A stretch of 64,000 bases of DNA from Caballeronia glebae (lineage in GTDB: Bacteria > Pseudomonadota > Gammaproteobacteria > Burkholderiales > Burkholderiaceae), in assembly GCF_001545035.1 (NCBI RefSeq), contig NZ_FCOJ02000032.1, positions 1 to 64,000 on the forward strand, read 5' to 3'. Shown in pieces: positions 8,199 to 17,099 of the stretch. Position numbers and translations under genes: made by a program. How positions within the stretch are numbered: the stretch's first letter is position 1; each line of letters begins with the position of its first letter. Below the pieces are notes generated by a model. The model did no database searches. It was given only the letters and a program-made list of their open reading frames with translations, and was not told where the DNA came from.

Positions 8199-8689
8199 AG
8201 CCCGACGCGAAACTGGCAGGATTCGCGCCCGTCGGCGACGAAGCGACGCACACGCTCATCCTCGGCAGTTTTCCGGGCGTCGCATCGCTCGCGGCGACGC
8301 AGTACTACGCGCATCCGCGCAATCAGTTCTGGCGGCTCGTCGGCGCGGCGATCGGCGAGGACCTCCACGCGCTCGCCTACGACGAGCGGCTCGCGCGGCT
8401 GGTCACGCATGGCATCGGTCTATGGGACGTGCTCGCCGCGTGCGAGCGCGAAGGCAGTCTCGACACGGCGATCCGCAACGCATCGCCCAATGACTTCGCC
8501 GTGTTTCGCACGCGCTTTCCGAAGCTGCGCACGGTGTGCTTCAACGGCAAGACTTCGGGCAAGTTCGCGCCCGTCCTGAGCGCGGCGGGCTACGCGACGC
8601 TCGTGCTGCCGTCGTCGAGCGCGGCCAATGCTATCCTCTCGTTCGATCAAAAATTGCGCATCTGGCGCGACATTCTCACCACACAATGA
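8195..8689 (+). CDS. DNA-deoxyinosine glycosylase / uracil-DNA-glycosylase-family protein
   Basis: The product has 164 residues and the hallmarks of the small deoxyinosine-type branch of the UDG superfamily: ILGSFPG near residues 20-26, AHPRNQFW near residue 45, GIGLWDVLAACER near residue 75 and VLPSSSAAN near the end. These enzymes excise deaminated bases (hypoxanthine, uracil) from DNA and start base-excision repair. ATG 8195 overlaps the ubiC stop as ATGA, and its own stop overlaps the next start in the same way, so the three genes are translationally coupled. The exact base specificity cannot be read from the sequence. Confidence 0.88.
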   Translation: MKPDAKLAGFAPVGDEATHTLILGSFPGVASLAATQYYAHPRNQFWRLVGAAIGEDLHALAYDERLARLVTHGIGLWDVLAACEREGSLDTAIRNASPNDFAVFRTRFPKLRTVCFNGKTSGKFAPVLSAAGYATLVLPSSSAANAILSFDQKLRIWRDILTTQ

Positions 8690-9597
8690 CGAAACTCATC
8701 AAGCGCGCGTCGGCTGAAGCCCGCGCGTTCGGCAATAAAAAAGACCACGGCAAATCGAAACGCAAGCGCGAGGACGACGATCGCGACGATCGCGACGACC
8801 TCGCGAACGCCCCGCGCATCGATGCGCCGCGCAAGCCGCGTTTCGCGCCCGTGACGTTCTCGGAAGAGGGCGGCGTGCGCTATCTGCACTTCGGCACCGA
8901 ATGGGTGCAAGGCGCGATGCGTCTTAAGAAGCCCGATTACATCGAACTCGAATACGCGCAGCAGATGATGGCGTGGCTGCTTTTCGTCGAAACGCCCGAA
9001 CGTATCGTGCAGCTCGGGCTCGGCGCGGCCGCGCTTACGAAGTTCTGTTATCGCTTTTTGAAGCGCGCGAAAGTGGAGGCCGTCGAGCTAAATCCGGCCG
9101 TCGTGATCGCCGCGCGCGCGATGTTCGAGCTGCCCTACGACGACGCGCGCCTCACCGTCACCGAGGGCGACGCGTGGGAGTTCGTCAACGATCGCGCGAA
9201 TCACGGCACGATCGGCGCGTTGCAGATCGATATCTACGACGCCACCGCGCGCGGTCCCGTGCTCGACAGCGTGTCGTTTTATCGGGCGTGCCGCGCGTGT
9301 CTCACGCCCGAGGCGGGCATCGTCACGATCAACCTGTTCGGCGACCATCCGAGTTTCGTGCGCAATATGCGACATCTGAACGAAGCGTTCGATCGTCGCG
9401 TGATCGCGCTGCCCGAAGTGCACGACGGCAATCGCGTCGCGCTCGCGTTCGCCGGTCCCGCGCTCGACGTGCCGTTCGCCGCGCTGGAGAGCCGCGCGAA
9501 GCTCATCGAAGCGCAACTCGGCCTGCCCGCGCGCAAGTGGGTGAAGGGTCTCGCCGAAAGCGCCGGCGTCGCGGCGAGCGGTTCGTTCTCGATCTGA
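8686..9597 (+). CDS. Spermidine-synthase-like SAM-fold protein
   Basis: The product has 303 residues. The first 45 or so are strongly charged, rich in Lys, Arg and Asp (for example KRKREDDDRDDRDD), and probably disordered. A Rossmann-type polyamine-synthase fold follows, with IVQLGLGAAALTKF as the nucleotide-binding loop and VEAVELNP as the acidic strand end. The gate-keeping motifs of true spermidine synthases are not evident, so it is better called spermidine-synthase-like. It is the third gene of the ubiC operon (ATGA overlap at 8686-8689) and ends before a strong terminator. Its role is unknown. Confidence 0.82.
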   Translation: MTKLIKRASAEARAFGNKKDHGKSKRKREDDDRDDRDDLANAPRIDAPRKPRFAPVTFSEEGGVRYLHFGTEWVQGAMRLKKPDYIELEYAQQMMAWLLFVETPERIVQLGLGAAALTKFCYRFLKRAKVEAVELNPAVVIAARAMFELPYDDARLTVTEGDAWEFVNDRANHGTIGALQIDIYDATARGPVLDSVSFYRACRACLTPEAGIVTINLFGDHPSFVRNMRHLNEAFDRRVIALPEVHDGNRVALAFAGPALDVPFAALESRAKLIEAQLGLPARKWVKGLAESAGVAASGSFSI

Positions 9598-9600
9598 CCG

Positions 9601-9646
9601 CGAATGCTTCGGGCCGGAACGCGCGTTCCGGCCCTTTCGCATTCGG
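9601..9646 (+). terminator. Terminator of the ubiC operon (double inverted repeat)
   Basis: A perfect 24-bp palindrome at 9611-9634 (GGGCCGGAACGC and its complement) is followed by TTT. An outer CGAATGC at 9601-9607 pairs with GCATTCG at 9640-9646, so a longer nested hairpin can form. It lies just after the spermidine-synthase-like gene. Confidence 0.7.
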
Positions 9647-9820
9647 CAGGGAAATCAGCGGAATCTGAATAGTCGGGATTCTCCCTGATGTGAGCGCTAT
9701 TTATCGGTCCATATACTTCCTCTGTTATTTCGGGGCGCTTTCAGCGGCATGTCTACCCGACGACCGGCATCCCGCCGGGCTCGCGATAACGAAGCGAAAC
9801 AAAACAAGAGGAGACCGTTC

Positions 9821-10069
9821 ATGGCTCACGAAGCTACGACCGGCACCGGACAACCGCGCAATAAGCACTGGCTTTGGCTTCTGATCCTTCCGTGGATCGG
9901 TGTGGTATGGGTGCCGTTTTACAACAAGATCGAGCCCGTTCTCTGGGGCTTTCCGTATTTCTACTGGTATCAGCTTCTCTGGGTGCTGATCAGCGCGGTC
10001 ATCACCGCCATCGTCTACAAGAAGACGAAGGCGTTGCCCTCGGGACGAAAGAACGGAGGTGCGCGATGA
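9821..10069 (+). CDS. DUF3311 small membrane protein, partner of the SSS transporter
   Basis: The product has 82 residues with two membrane helices (about residues 17-37 and 48-67), joined by a loop carrying PFYNKIEPVLWGFPYFYWYQ, which is typical of DUF3311 proteins. AAGAGGAG sits 8 bp before the ATG. Its stop codon overlaps the start of the sodium:solute symporter as ATGATG, so the two are translationally coupled. Small two-helix proteins are commonly encoded ahead of SSS permeases (compare YjcH before ActP). A role as accessory subunit is inferred from that. Confidence 0.88.
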   Translation: MAHEATTGTGQPRNKHWLWLLILPWIGVVWVPFYNKIEPVLWGFPYFYWYQLLWVLISAVITAIVYKKTKALPSGRKNGGAR

Positions 10070-11619
10070 TGAATACCACCGCGACATTCGTTTTCGTACT
10101 CTTCTTCGTCGGCGTCACGATTCTCGGCTTCATCGCCGCGCACTGGCGTCGCGGCGATCTCGCCCAGCTCGACGAATGGGGTCTCGGCGGACGCCGTTTC
10201 GGCACCATCGTCACGTGGTTCCTGCTCGGCGGCGATCTTTACACCGCCTATACGTTCGTCGCCGTGCCGGCGCTCGTATTCGGCGCGGGCGCGACGGGCT
10301 TCTTCGCGTTGCCCTACACCATCCTCATCTATCCGTTCGCGTTCGTCGTGTTCCCGAAGCTGTGGAGCATCGCGAAGCGTCACGGCTACGTGACCGCCGC
10401 CGACTTCGTGCACGCGCGCTACAACAGCCGCATGCTCGCGCTCGCCGTCGCGCTGACCGGGATCGTCGCGACGATGCCGTACATCGCGCTGCAGCTCGTC
10501 GGCATCGAAGTGGTGATCGGCGCGCTCGGCTTCTCGACGCAGGGCTTCCTCGGCGATCTGCCGCTCATCATCGCGTTCGCGATTCTCGCCGCGTACACGT
10601 ACACGTCGGGCCTGCGCGCGCCGGCGATGATCGCCGTGGTGAAGGACGTGCTGATCTACATCACGATCATCGCCGCGATGATCGTGATTCCGGCGCAGCT
10701 CGGCGGCTTCGGCCATATCTTCAGCACGGTGCCGCCCGAGAAGCTGCTTCTGAAAGCGCCCGATGCCGCGAGCCTGAACGGTTACAGCGCATACGCGACG
10801 CTCGCGGTCGGCTCGGCGCTCGCGCTCTTCCTGTACCCGCACTCGGTAACGGCGATTCTGTCGTCGAACTCGGGCAACACGATCCGCCGCAACATGGCGT
10901 TGCTGCCGGCGTACTCGCTCGTGCTCGGCCTGCTCGCGCTGCTCGGCTACATGGCGCTCGCCTCGGGCGTGAAGGACATGCCGGAATACGCGTCGTACTT
11001 CAAGGCTTACGGCGCGAACTTCGCCGTGCCGGCGCTGTTCCTGCACTACTTCCCGTCGTGGTTCGTGGGCGTGGCGTTCGCGGCCATCGGCATCGGCGCG
11101 CTGGTGCCGGCGGCGATCATGTCGATCGCGGCTGCGAACCTGTACACGCGCAACGTGCATCGCGAGTTCGTCAATAAGTCGATGACGCCGGAGCAGGAGA
11201 CCAACGTCGCCAAGCTGGTTTCGCTGATCGTGAAGGTGGGCGCGGTCGTGTTCATCCTCGCGCTGCCGCTGACCTACGCGATCCAGCTGCAATTGCTCGG
11301 CGGCATCTGGATCATTCAGACGCTGCCCGCGCTCGTGCTCGGCCTCTATACGCGCGTGCTCGATCACCGCGGCCTCCTGATCGGCTGGGCGGTGGGCATC
11401 GGCGTCGGCACGTGGATGGCCGTGTCGCTGCAACTGAAGGGCTCGATCTATCCGCTGCATCTGTTCGGCTATGTCGTGCCGGGCTACGCGGCGGTGTGGG
11501 CGCTGATCGTGAACCTGGTCGTCGCGATCGTCGTGAGCCTGCTCGTGCGCGTGCTGGGGCTCAAGCGCTCGGAAGATCGCACGCGTCCGGAAGACTATCT
11601 GGATATCGTGGAAGGCTGA
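10066..11619 (+). CDS. Sodium:solute symporter (SSS family) permease
   Basis: The product has 517 residues and about 13 membrane helices. It starts with a helix carrying FVFVLFFVGVTILGFIAA, followed by GGRRFGTIVTWFLLGGDLYTAYTF, a signature of SSS permeases of the monocarboxylate/pantothenate type. SSS proteins import small organic solutes with sodium across the inner membrane. The substrate is not determined by sequence; short monocarboxylates are one possibility. Translation is coupled to the DUF3311 protein, whose stop overlaps the ATG. A strong hairpin follows at 11667-11706. Confidence 0.92.
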   Translation: MMNTTATFVFVLFFVGVTILGFIAAHWRRGDLAQLDEWGLGGRRFGTIVTWFLLGGDLYTAYTFVAVPALVFGAGATGFFALPYTILIYPFAFVVFPKLWSIAKRHGYVTAADFVHARYNSRMLALAVALTGIVATMPYIALQLVGIEVVIGALGFSTQGFLGDLPLIIAFAILAAYTYTSGLRAPAMIAVVKDVLIYITIIAAMIVIPAQLGGFGHIFSTVPPEKLLLKAPDAASLNGYSAYATLAVGSALALFLYPHSVTAILSSNSGNTIRRNMALLPAYSLVLGLLALLGYMALASGVKDMPEYASYFKAYGANFAVPALFLHYFPSWFVGVAFAAIGIGALVPAAIMSIAAANLYTRNVHREFVNKSMTPEQETNVAKLVSLIVKVGAVVFILALPLTYAIQLQLLGGIWIIQTLPALVLGLYTRVLDHRGLLIGWAVGIGVGTWMAVSLQLKGSIYPLHLFGYVVPGYAAVWALIVNLVVAIVVSLLVRVLGLKRSEDRTRPEDYLDIVEG

Positions 11620-11666
11620 TTCCGAACGATCGCGCACGCGCCCGGCGCGGCGCGCGAAAAGCTGGT

Positions 11667-11706
11667 AAAACGCCCGTAACAGGCTTCTCGCCGTTACGGG
11701 CGTTTT
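11667..11706 (+). terminator. Intrinsic terminator after the SSS gene
   Basis: AAAACGCCCGTAAC at 11667-11680 pairs perfectly with GTTACGGGCGTTTT at 11693-11706. This gives a 14-bp stem with a 12-nt loop ending in a T run. It separates the symporter operon from the FUSC gene. Confidence 0.9.
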
Positions 11707-11761
11707 GATTTTTCCGACAGCCTTTGTGTGCGGGCGGGAGTTTCATCCACGTGAGCGAACC

Positions 11762-12868
11762 ATGCTTTCTCCGAGATCGACGTCACTCAGGCGCGGCCGT
11801 TTCTCACGCCTGTTTCACGGGATCGCGTCGCCGTACTTCCGCTACCGGCACGCGAACCTGATTCACGGGCTGCGCGTCGGCCTCGCCGTGGCGATGTCGA
11901 TCGCCGTCACGACGGGCATCGACATGCCGCACGGCATCTGGGCGACGGTGTCGGTGCTCGTGGTGGTGGGCGGCTTGCAGCACTACGGCAACATCCGCAA
12001 GAAGGCCGCCGAGCGCGCCATCGGAACCATGCTCGGCGCGGGGTTCGGCCTCGTTCTGATCATGGCGGAGACGCTGACCGGTTCGCAGATGGTGTTTTTC
12101 GTGCTGATGTGCCTGGTCGCGGGCGCCTGCGCGTACTACGCCATCGGCAAGCCGGGCTATGTCGCGCTGCTCACGGCGATCACGATGGTCATCGTCTCGG
12201 GCCACGGCGACCTGCCGCTTTCCACCGGTTTGTGGCGCACGGCCAATGTCATGATCGGCGTGGTGATCGCGCTCGCGTTCTCGTTCGTGCTGCCGCAATA
12301 CGCGACCTACTCGTGGCGCTACCGTCTCGCCGACAATTTGCGCGAATGCGCGAAGATCTACGGCGCGTTGCTGGATGGCACGCCGCTCGTCGCCGAGGAT
12401 TCCGCGCGCCGCATGTACGCGATGAGCCAGCGGCTCGTGCAGGCGCGCGCGCTGATGGAGTCGGTCGCGAAGGAAACCAGTGTGCCGATGGCACGGCTGG
12501 AAGAGATTCAGCGTCTGCACCGCTCGATTCTCGCGGCGCTGGAAATGCTGGTGACGTCGATGCCGGAAGTCGCGAGCGCAACGCCCAGCCGCTTCGCAAT
12601 CGCATGTTCGCCGGGCGAGTACGCGGTGCGCCGGCAGCTCCTGCAGATGGCGCGTGCGTTGCGCTTCGGGCGCGTCGGCTTGCTGTACCGCGCGATGGAT
12701 TCTTCGGGTGCGCCGCAAGCGCGCGTCGCCGGCGATGTGAACGCGACGACGCAGGGCATGCACTGGCTCGCGATGCGCTTCGTCGAGCAGGTGGATCGCT
12801 TGCGGCTGCGTCTGTCGGAAATCGAGCGGCAGTGGAATATCGAAGGCGCGCGGCCGCTCAAACCGTGA
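11762..12868 (+). CDS. FUSC-family inner-membrane protein
   Basis: The product has 368 residues. About residues 35-190 hold five or six hydrophobic helices, with IAVTTGIDMPHGIWATVSVLVV and the ERAIGTMLGAGFG motif typical of fusaric-acid-resistance (FUSC) or aromatic-acid-exporter proteins. The rest is a soluble helical domain. It has half the usual number of helices of full AaeB-type exporters (about 650 residues), matching the short FUSC class. Such proteins are linked to efflux of aromatic acids, but no partner (membrane-fusion or outer-membrane component) lies next to it. It stands alone after a terminator. Confidence 0.85.
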   Translation: MLSPRSTSLRRGRFSRLFHGIASPYFRYRHANLIHGLRVGLAVAMSIAVTTGIDMPHGIWATVSVLVVVGGLQHYGNIRKKAAERAIGTMLGAGFGLVLIMAETLTGSQMVFFVLMCLVAGACAYYAIGKPGYVALLTAITMVIVSGHGDLPLSTGLWRTANVMIGVVIALAFSFVLPQYATYSWRYRLADNLRECAKIYGALLDGTPLVAEDSARRMYAMSQRLVQARALMESVAKETSVPMARLEEIQRLHRSILAALEMLVTSMPEVASATPSRFAIACSPGEYAVRRQLLQMARALRFGRVGLLYRAMDSSGAPQARVAGDVNATTQGMHWLAMRFVEQVDRLRLRLSEIERQWNIEGARPLKP

Positions 12869-12879
12869 CACGATGAAGC

Positions 12880-13308
12880 TCAGGCGGCCTGCGCCTCGCC
12901 TTCGCGCAACACGTTGATGAGCCACGGCACGCCGAAACGATCCGTGAGCATGCCGAAACCTTGTGTCCAGAACGTCGATTGCCACGGCGTGAGCACGCTG
13001 CCGCCCTCGGCGAGCAGGTTGAACGCGCGCTCGCCGGATTGCGCGTCGTCCGCGGTGATCGACATCGTGAAGCCCGCGTAGCTTTTGTGCGGCTGACCAT
13101 GCTGGCCGTCGGACACCATGATCGCGCGATCGCCGACGAAGAACACGCCGTGCATGATCTTGTCCGCCCAGTCGGGCGGGACGTTGCTGCCGTCCGGTGC
13201 ATCGCGAAAGCGCAGCAGCGTCGCGATCTGCGCCCCGAACGCCGCCTGATAAAGTTCGAGCGCGGCGGCGCAATCGCCGTGGTAGAAAATGTAGGTATCC
13301 AGTTGCAT
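12880..13308 (-). CDS. VOC-family protein, PhnB-like
   Basis: The product has 142 residues. It begins with a beta strand and helix of the PhnB/YjdN type (YIFYHGDCAAALELYQAAFG) and ends with GMLTDRFGVPWLINV, the usual closing strand of this family. PhnB-like proteins have the glyoxalase fold, but their biochemical activity is mostly unknown. It is a single gene on the minus strand with no operon partner; transaldolase upstream is separated from it by a strong terminator. Confidence 0.9.
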   Translation of the reverse strand: MQLDTYIFYHGDCAAALELYQAAFGAQIATLLRFRDAPDGSNVPPDWADKIMHGVFFVGDRAIMVSDGQHGQPHKSYAGFTMSITADDAQSGERAFNLLAEGGSVLTPWQSTFWTQGFGMLTDRFGVPWLINVLREGEAQAA

Positions 13309-13425
13309 GACCGAATGACTCCGTGCAGATGAAGCGGGCAAGCCGCTAACGCACGGAAGTCTATTGCAAGGAAATCACGCGCTGAATCGGAAAAGGTCAA
13401 ATTACGTCGAGAATCGGCGAAATAG

Positions 13426-13474
13426 AAAAAACCGCGAATCGCGCCAGTGTTTCGGCGCGATTCGCGGTTTTTTT
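13426..13474 (-). terminator. Terminator after transaldolase
   Basis: A perfect stem of about 19 bp pairs AAAAACCGCGAATCGCGCC with its complement, with a short AGTGTTTC loop. A-rich and T-rich flanks mean it could work in both directions. It lies immediately after the transaldolase stop and isolates the PhnB-like gene. Confidence 0.92.
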
Positions 13475-13484
13475 CAGGCTCGCG

Positions 13485-14438
13485 TTATTGCAGCGCGGTG
13501 ATCAGCTTTTCCAGCTTGATCGCATCGGCGGCGAATGCGCGAATGCCTTCCGCGAGCTTTTCCGTCGCCATTGCGTCGTCGTTGACGAGGAAGCGGAAAG
13601 TCGGTTCGTCCACGGCGATCTTCTCCACGTTCTCGTTCTTCGCGTTCTCCGGCGAGAGCTTGCGCTCGACCCGGTCGTTGCTGTCGGCGAGTTTCTTGAG
13701 CAGATCCGGGCTGATTGTGAGCAGGTCGCAGCCCGCCAGTTCGGTGATCTGGCTTACCGTACGGAAGCTCGCGCCCATGACCTCGGTCTTGTAGCCGAAC
13801 TTCTTGTAGTACGCGTAGATATGACGCACCGACTTCACGCCCGGATCGTTCGCGCCGCCGTTTTTCACCTCGTCCCACTCCGGGCCGGCAGCTTTCTTGT
13901 ACCAGTCGTAAATGCGGCCGACGAACGGCGAGATCAGTTGCGCGCCCGCCTCGGCGCACGCGACCGCCTGCGCAAGAGAGAAGAGCAGCGTCATGTTGCA
14001 GTGGAGGCCTTCCTTCTGCAGCACTTCGGCCGCGCGGATGCCTTCCCACGTCGACGCCAGCTTGATCAGCACGCGATCGCGGCTGATGCCCGCGTTCTCG
14101 TACAGCTTGATGATCTGGTGCGCGCGGTCGATGGACCCCTTCGTGTCGAACGACAGGCGTGCGTCGACTTCGGTCGACACGCGCCCCGGGACGATCTTGA
14201 GAATTTCGGTGCCGAACGCGACGAGCAGATTGTCGATGATCTGCGGCATCGGCTTCTTCGCGTGCTCCTTGACGGTCTTTTCGAGCAGCGGCTTGTAGTC
14301 GTCCTTCTGGACGGCCTTCAGGATCAGCGACGGATTGGTCGTGGCGTCCTGCGGCTTGAATGCGATGAATTGCTGGAAGTCGCCCGTGTCGGCGACGACG
14401 GTCGTGTATTGCTTGAGCTGGTCGAGAGCGGATGTCAT
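13485..14438 (-). CDS. tal: Transaldolase
   Basis: The product has 317 residues, as in TalB-type enzymes. DATTNPSLIL near residue 30 is the conserved early loop. The Schiff-base lysine lies in RVLIKLASTWEG near residue 130, and CNMTLLFSLAQAVACAEAGA follows. The enzyme transfers a dihydroxyacetone unit between sedoheptulose-7-phosphate and glyceraldehyde-3-phosphate in the non-oxidative pentose phosphate pathway in the cytosol. It stands alone, 235 bp downstream of benE, with its own strong terminator. Confidence 0.97.
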   Translation of the reverse strand: MTSALDQLKQYTTVVADTGDFQQFIAFKPQDATTNPSLILKAVQKDDYKPLLEKTVKEHAKKPMPQIIDNLLVAFGTEILKIVPGRVSTEVDARLSFDTKGSIDRAHQIIKLYENAGISRDRVLIKLASTWEGIRAAEVLQKEGLHCNMTLLFSLAQAVACAEAGAQLISPFVGRIYDWYKKAAGPEWDEVKNGGANDPGVKSVRHIYAYYKKFGYKTEVMGASFRTVSQITELAGCDLLTISPDLLKKLADSNDRVERKLSPENAKNENVEKIAVDEPTFRFLVNDDAMATEKLAEGIRAFAADAIKLEKLITALQ

Positions 14439-14673
14439 GTCGAGTCTCAGACGCGTTGCGTCTTGTCAAATTGCGGTAGCTAACCCGCGGATTGCCATGA
14501 TTGCGACGCCGCGCGGCGACTTCGTTCGCGCGACGCGCCCCTATATCAGTCTCCCATTCTAGTCCCGAGCGCGGCGAACGCGCTGATACCGTTGCCGCAC
14601 CCACGCGGCGCGCCGGAATTCGACCGCGACCGGCTGCCGGAAATCGGGGTCGATTCCGCCATTGTAGGCCGCG

Positions 14674-15870
14674 TCAGGGGCGCCTGGCGTTGAGCACGAC
14701 ATGTGTCGCGACGCCCGCGATCAATCCCCAGAACGCCGAGCCGATCGACAGCAGCGTAAGGCCCGATGCCGTCACCATGAACGTGACGAGCGCGGGCTCG
14801 CGCTGGCGCGGGTCCTGCATCGCGTTGGTGAGGCCGCTCATGATCGAGCCGAACAGCGCGAGCGCGGCCACGGACACAACCAGCTGCTTCGGAAACGCCG
14901 CGAACAACGCCGCGATGGTCGCGCCGAACGTGCCCGCGATCAGATAGAAAATGCCGCACCAGACGGCCGCCGTGTAGCGCTTGTCGCGATTCTCGTGCGC
15001 TTCGCGGCCCGTGCAGATCGCGGCGGTGATGGCGGCGAGATTCACGCCGTGCGAGCCGAACGGCGCGAGCACGAGCGACGCGATGCCGGTGGTCGAGATG
15101 AGCGGGGCGGAAGGCGTCGTGTAGCCGTCGGCGCGCAGCACCGCAATGCCCGGCACGTTCTGCGAGGCCATCGCGACGACGAAAAGCGGAATGCCGATGC
15201 TGATCGCCGATGCGATCGAGAACGCGGGCATCGTGAAGACGGGATGCGCGAGCGCGACGTGAAAGCGCGAAAAGTCGAGCAGCCCGAGCGCGCCCGCGAC
15301 CGCGACGCCGACCAGGAGCGTCGCCGGAATCGCGTAGCGCGGCACGAAGCGCTTGCCGGCGAGATACGTGAAGAACATCGCGATGACGAGTCCCGTGCGC
15401 TGCTCGGCCGCGCGAAAGATCTCGATGCCGATCTCGAACAGGATGCCCGCGAGCAGCGCGGCGGCGATGCCCGACGGAATGCGCTTCATCAGCGTGTCGA
15501 ACCAGCCGGTCAGGCCGACGGCCGTCAGAAGCACCGCGCAGACGATGAATGCGCCGATGGCATCGGCGTAGGCGACGTTCGGCAGCGAGGAGACGAGCAG
15601 CGCCGCGCCCGGCGTCGACCACGCGACGACGATCGGCGCGCGATAGCGCAGCGAAAGACCGATCGTGCAAACGGCCATGCCCATCGAAAGCGCCCAGATC
15701 CACGAGGAGATCTGCGCGTCGGAGAGATGCGCGGCCTGGCCTGCCTGAAACATCAGCACGAGCGAACTAGTGTAGCCGGTCATCATCGCGACGAAACCGG
15801 CGACGACGGTCGATACCGACGAGTCAAAAAAGGGGCGCAGCGCAACGGGCGCCGAAGACGAGGCTTTCAT
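14674..15870 (-). CDS. benE: BenE-family benzoate/proton symporter-like permease
   Basis: The product has 398 residues and about 12 hydrophobic helices. BenE-type motifs include GYTSSLVLMFQAG near residue 30, AWSTPGAALL near residue 85 and APFGSHGVNLAAITAAICTG near residue 275. BenE imports benzoate in some Acinetobacter and Pseudomonas strains. No benzoate catabolic genes lie nearby, so the substrate here is uncertain. It is the last gene of an apparent four-gene unit, 27 bp after the VWA gene. Pairing a permease with a MoxR/VWA module is unusual. Confidence 0.9.
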   Translation of the reverse strand: MKASSSAPVALRPFFDSSVSTVVAGFVAMMTGYTSSLVLMFQAGQAAHLSDAQISSWIWALSMGMAVCTIGLSLRYRAPIVVAWSTPGAALLVSSLPNVAYADAIGAFIVCAVLLTAVGLTGWFDTLMKRIPSGIAAALLAGILFEIGIEIFRAAEQRTGLVIAMFFTYLAGKRFVPRYAIPATLLVGVAVAGALGLLDFSRFHVALAHPVFTMPAFSIASAISIGIPLFVVAMASQNVPGIAVLRADGYTTPSAPLISTTGIASLVLAPFGSHGVNLAAITAAICTGREAHENRDKRYTAAVWCGIFYLIAGTFGATIAALFAAFPKQLVVSVAALALFGSIMSGLTNAMQDPRQREPALVTFMVTASGLTLLSIGSAFWGLIAGVATHVVLNARRP

Positions 15871-15897
15871 GCTTGCGGTTCGGGTTCTTTAGACGCG

Positions 15898-17073
15898 TTA
15901 CTTCGACAGGGCGCGCATCGCGGTTTCGAGGCCGGCCATCGTGAGCGGGTACATGCGATTGCCGAGCACGTTGCGGATCGCGGCGATCGACTGCCGATAT
16001 TCCCACAGCCGCTCGGGTTCGGGATTGAGCCACGCGTGGTGCGGGAACTGATCGGCCAGGCGGCGCAACCACACCGCGCCCGCCTCGGCGTTGTTGTATT
16101 CGACGGAGCCGCCCGGCTGCAGCACTTCGTAGGGACTCATGGTGGCGTCGCCGACGAAGATCAGCTTGTAGTCGGGCGTGAACTTGTGCAGCACGTCGAA
16201 AGTCGGCGTGCGCTCGGCGTGACGGCGGCGGTTGTGCTTCCACAGATAGTCGTACACGCAGTTGTGGAAGTAATAGAACTCCAGGTGCTTGAACTCCGCC
16301 TTCGCCGCCGAGAAAAGCTCTTCGACGCGCTTGATGTGATCGTCCATCGAGCCGCCGACATCGAGCAGCATCAACACTTTTACGTTGTTGTGGCGCTCCG
16401 GCACCATCTTGATGTCGAGCCAGCCCGCGTTGGCGGCGGTGCTGCGGATCGTGTCGGGCAGATCGAGTTCTTCCGCGGCGCCTTCGCGGGCGAAGCGCCG
16501 CAGGCGACGCAGCGCGACCTTGATGTTGCGCGTGCCGATTTCGACCTGATCGTCGTAATCCTTGTACGCGCGCTCGTCCCACACTTTCACGGCGGTGCGA
16601 TTGCCCGACGATTCCCCGCCGACACGAATGCCTTCCGGGTTATAACCGCCGTGCCCGAACGGCGACGTGCCGCCCGTGCCGATCCATTTGTTGCCGCCTT
16701 CGTGACGCTCCTTCTGTTCGTCCATCAGTTCCTTCAGGCGGTCCATGAGCTTGTCGAGGCCGCCGAGCGCCTCGATGCGCTTTTTCTCTTCCGCCGTGAA
16801 TTCGCGATCCAGCCGCTTCTTGAGCCAGTCGAGCGGAATGTCGAAAGCTTCGTCGGGAAGCTGCGTCACGCCGTGAAAATACGCGCCGAACGCGCGATCG
16901 AACTTGTCAAAGTACTTCTCGTCCTTCACGAGCGTCATGCGGGCGAGGAAGTAGAACTCGTCGAGCGACGGCGAAATCACCTGCGCCTTCAGCCCTTCGA
17001 GCAAGGTCAGATATTCCTTCACCGAAACGGGCAGCTTCGCGTCGCGCAGCGAGTAGAAGAAGTCGATCAGCAT
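15898..17073 (-). CDS. VWA-domain protein of the CoxE type (MoxR partner)
   Basis: The product has 391 residues. The N-terminal half is the CoxE-like helical region, beginning MLIDFFYSLRDAKLPVSVKE. A von Willebrand factor A domain starts near residue 210 with LMLLDVGGSMDDH, where DVGGS replaces the usual DxSxS metal site, as is common in this family. Such proteins pair with MoxR AAA+ ATPases to act as metal-insertion or chaperone modules. There is no signal peptide. The MoxR partner is two genes upstream in the same unit, with a GNAT gene between them. ATG 17073 begins the family homology. Confidence 0.9.
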   Translation of the reverse strand: MLIDFFYSLRDAKLPVSVKEYLTLLEGLKAQVISPSLDEFYFLARMTLVKDEKYFDKFDRAFGAYFHGVTQLPDEAFDIPLDWLKKRLDREFTAEEKKRIEALGGLDKLMDRLKELMDEQKERHEGGNKWIGTGGTSPFGHGGYNPEGIRVGGESSGNRTAVKVWDERAYKDYDDQVEIGTRNIKVALRRLRRFAREGAAEELDLPDTIRSTAANAGWLDIKMVPERHNNVKVLMLLDVGGSMDDHIKRVEELFSAAKAEFKHLEFYYFHNCVYDYLWKHNRRRHAERTPTFDVLHKFTPDYKLIFVGDATMSPYEVLQPGGSVEYNNAEAGAVWLRRLADQFPHHAWLNPEPERLWEYRQSIAAIRNVLGNRMYPLTMAGLETAMRALSK

Positions 17074-17099
17074 GGCGCGCTCTCCAACATGACGGGGCT

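Noticed and set aside
10015..11637. Minus-strand frame of 540 codons opposite the SSS permease
   Set aside because: Composition (Arg, His, Asp, Glu) is that of an antisense of a membrane-protein gene; no start signal or motif.
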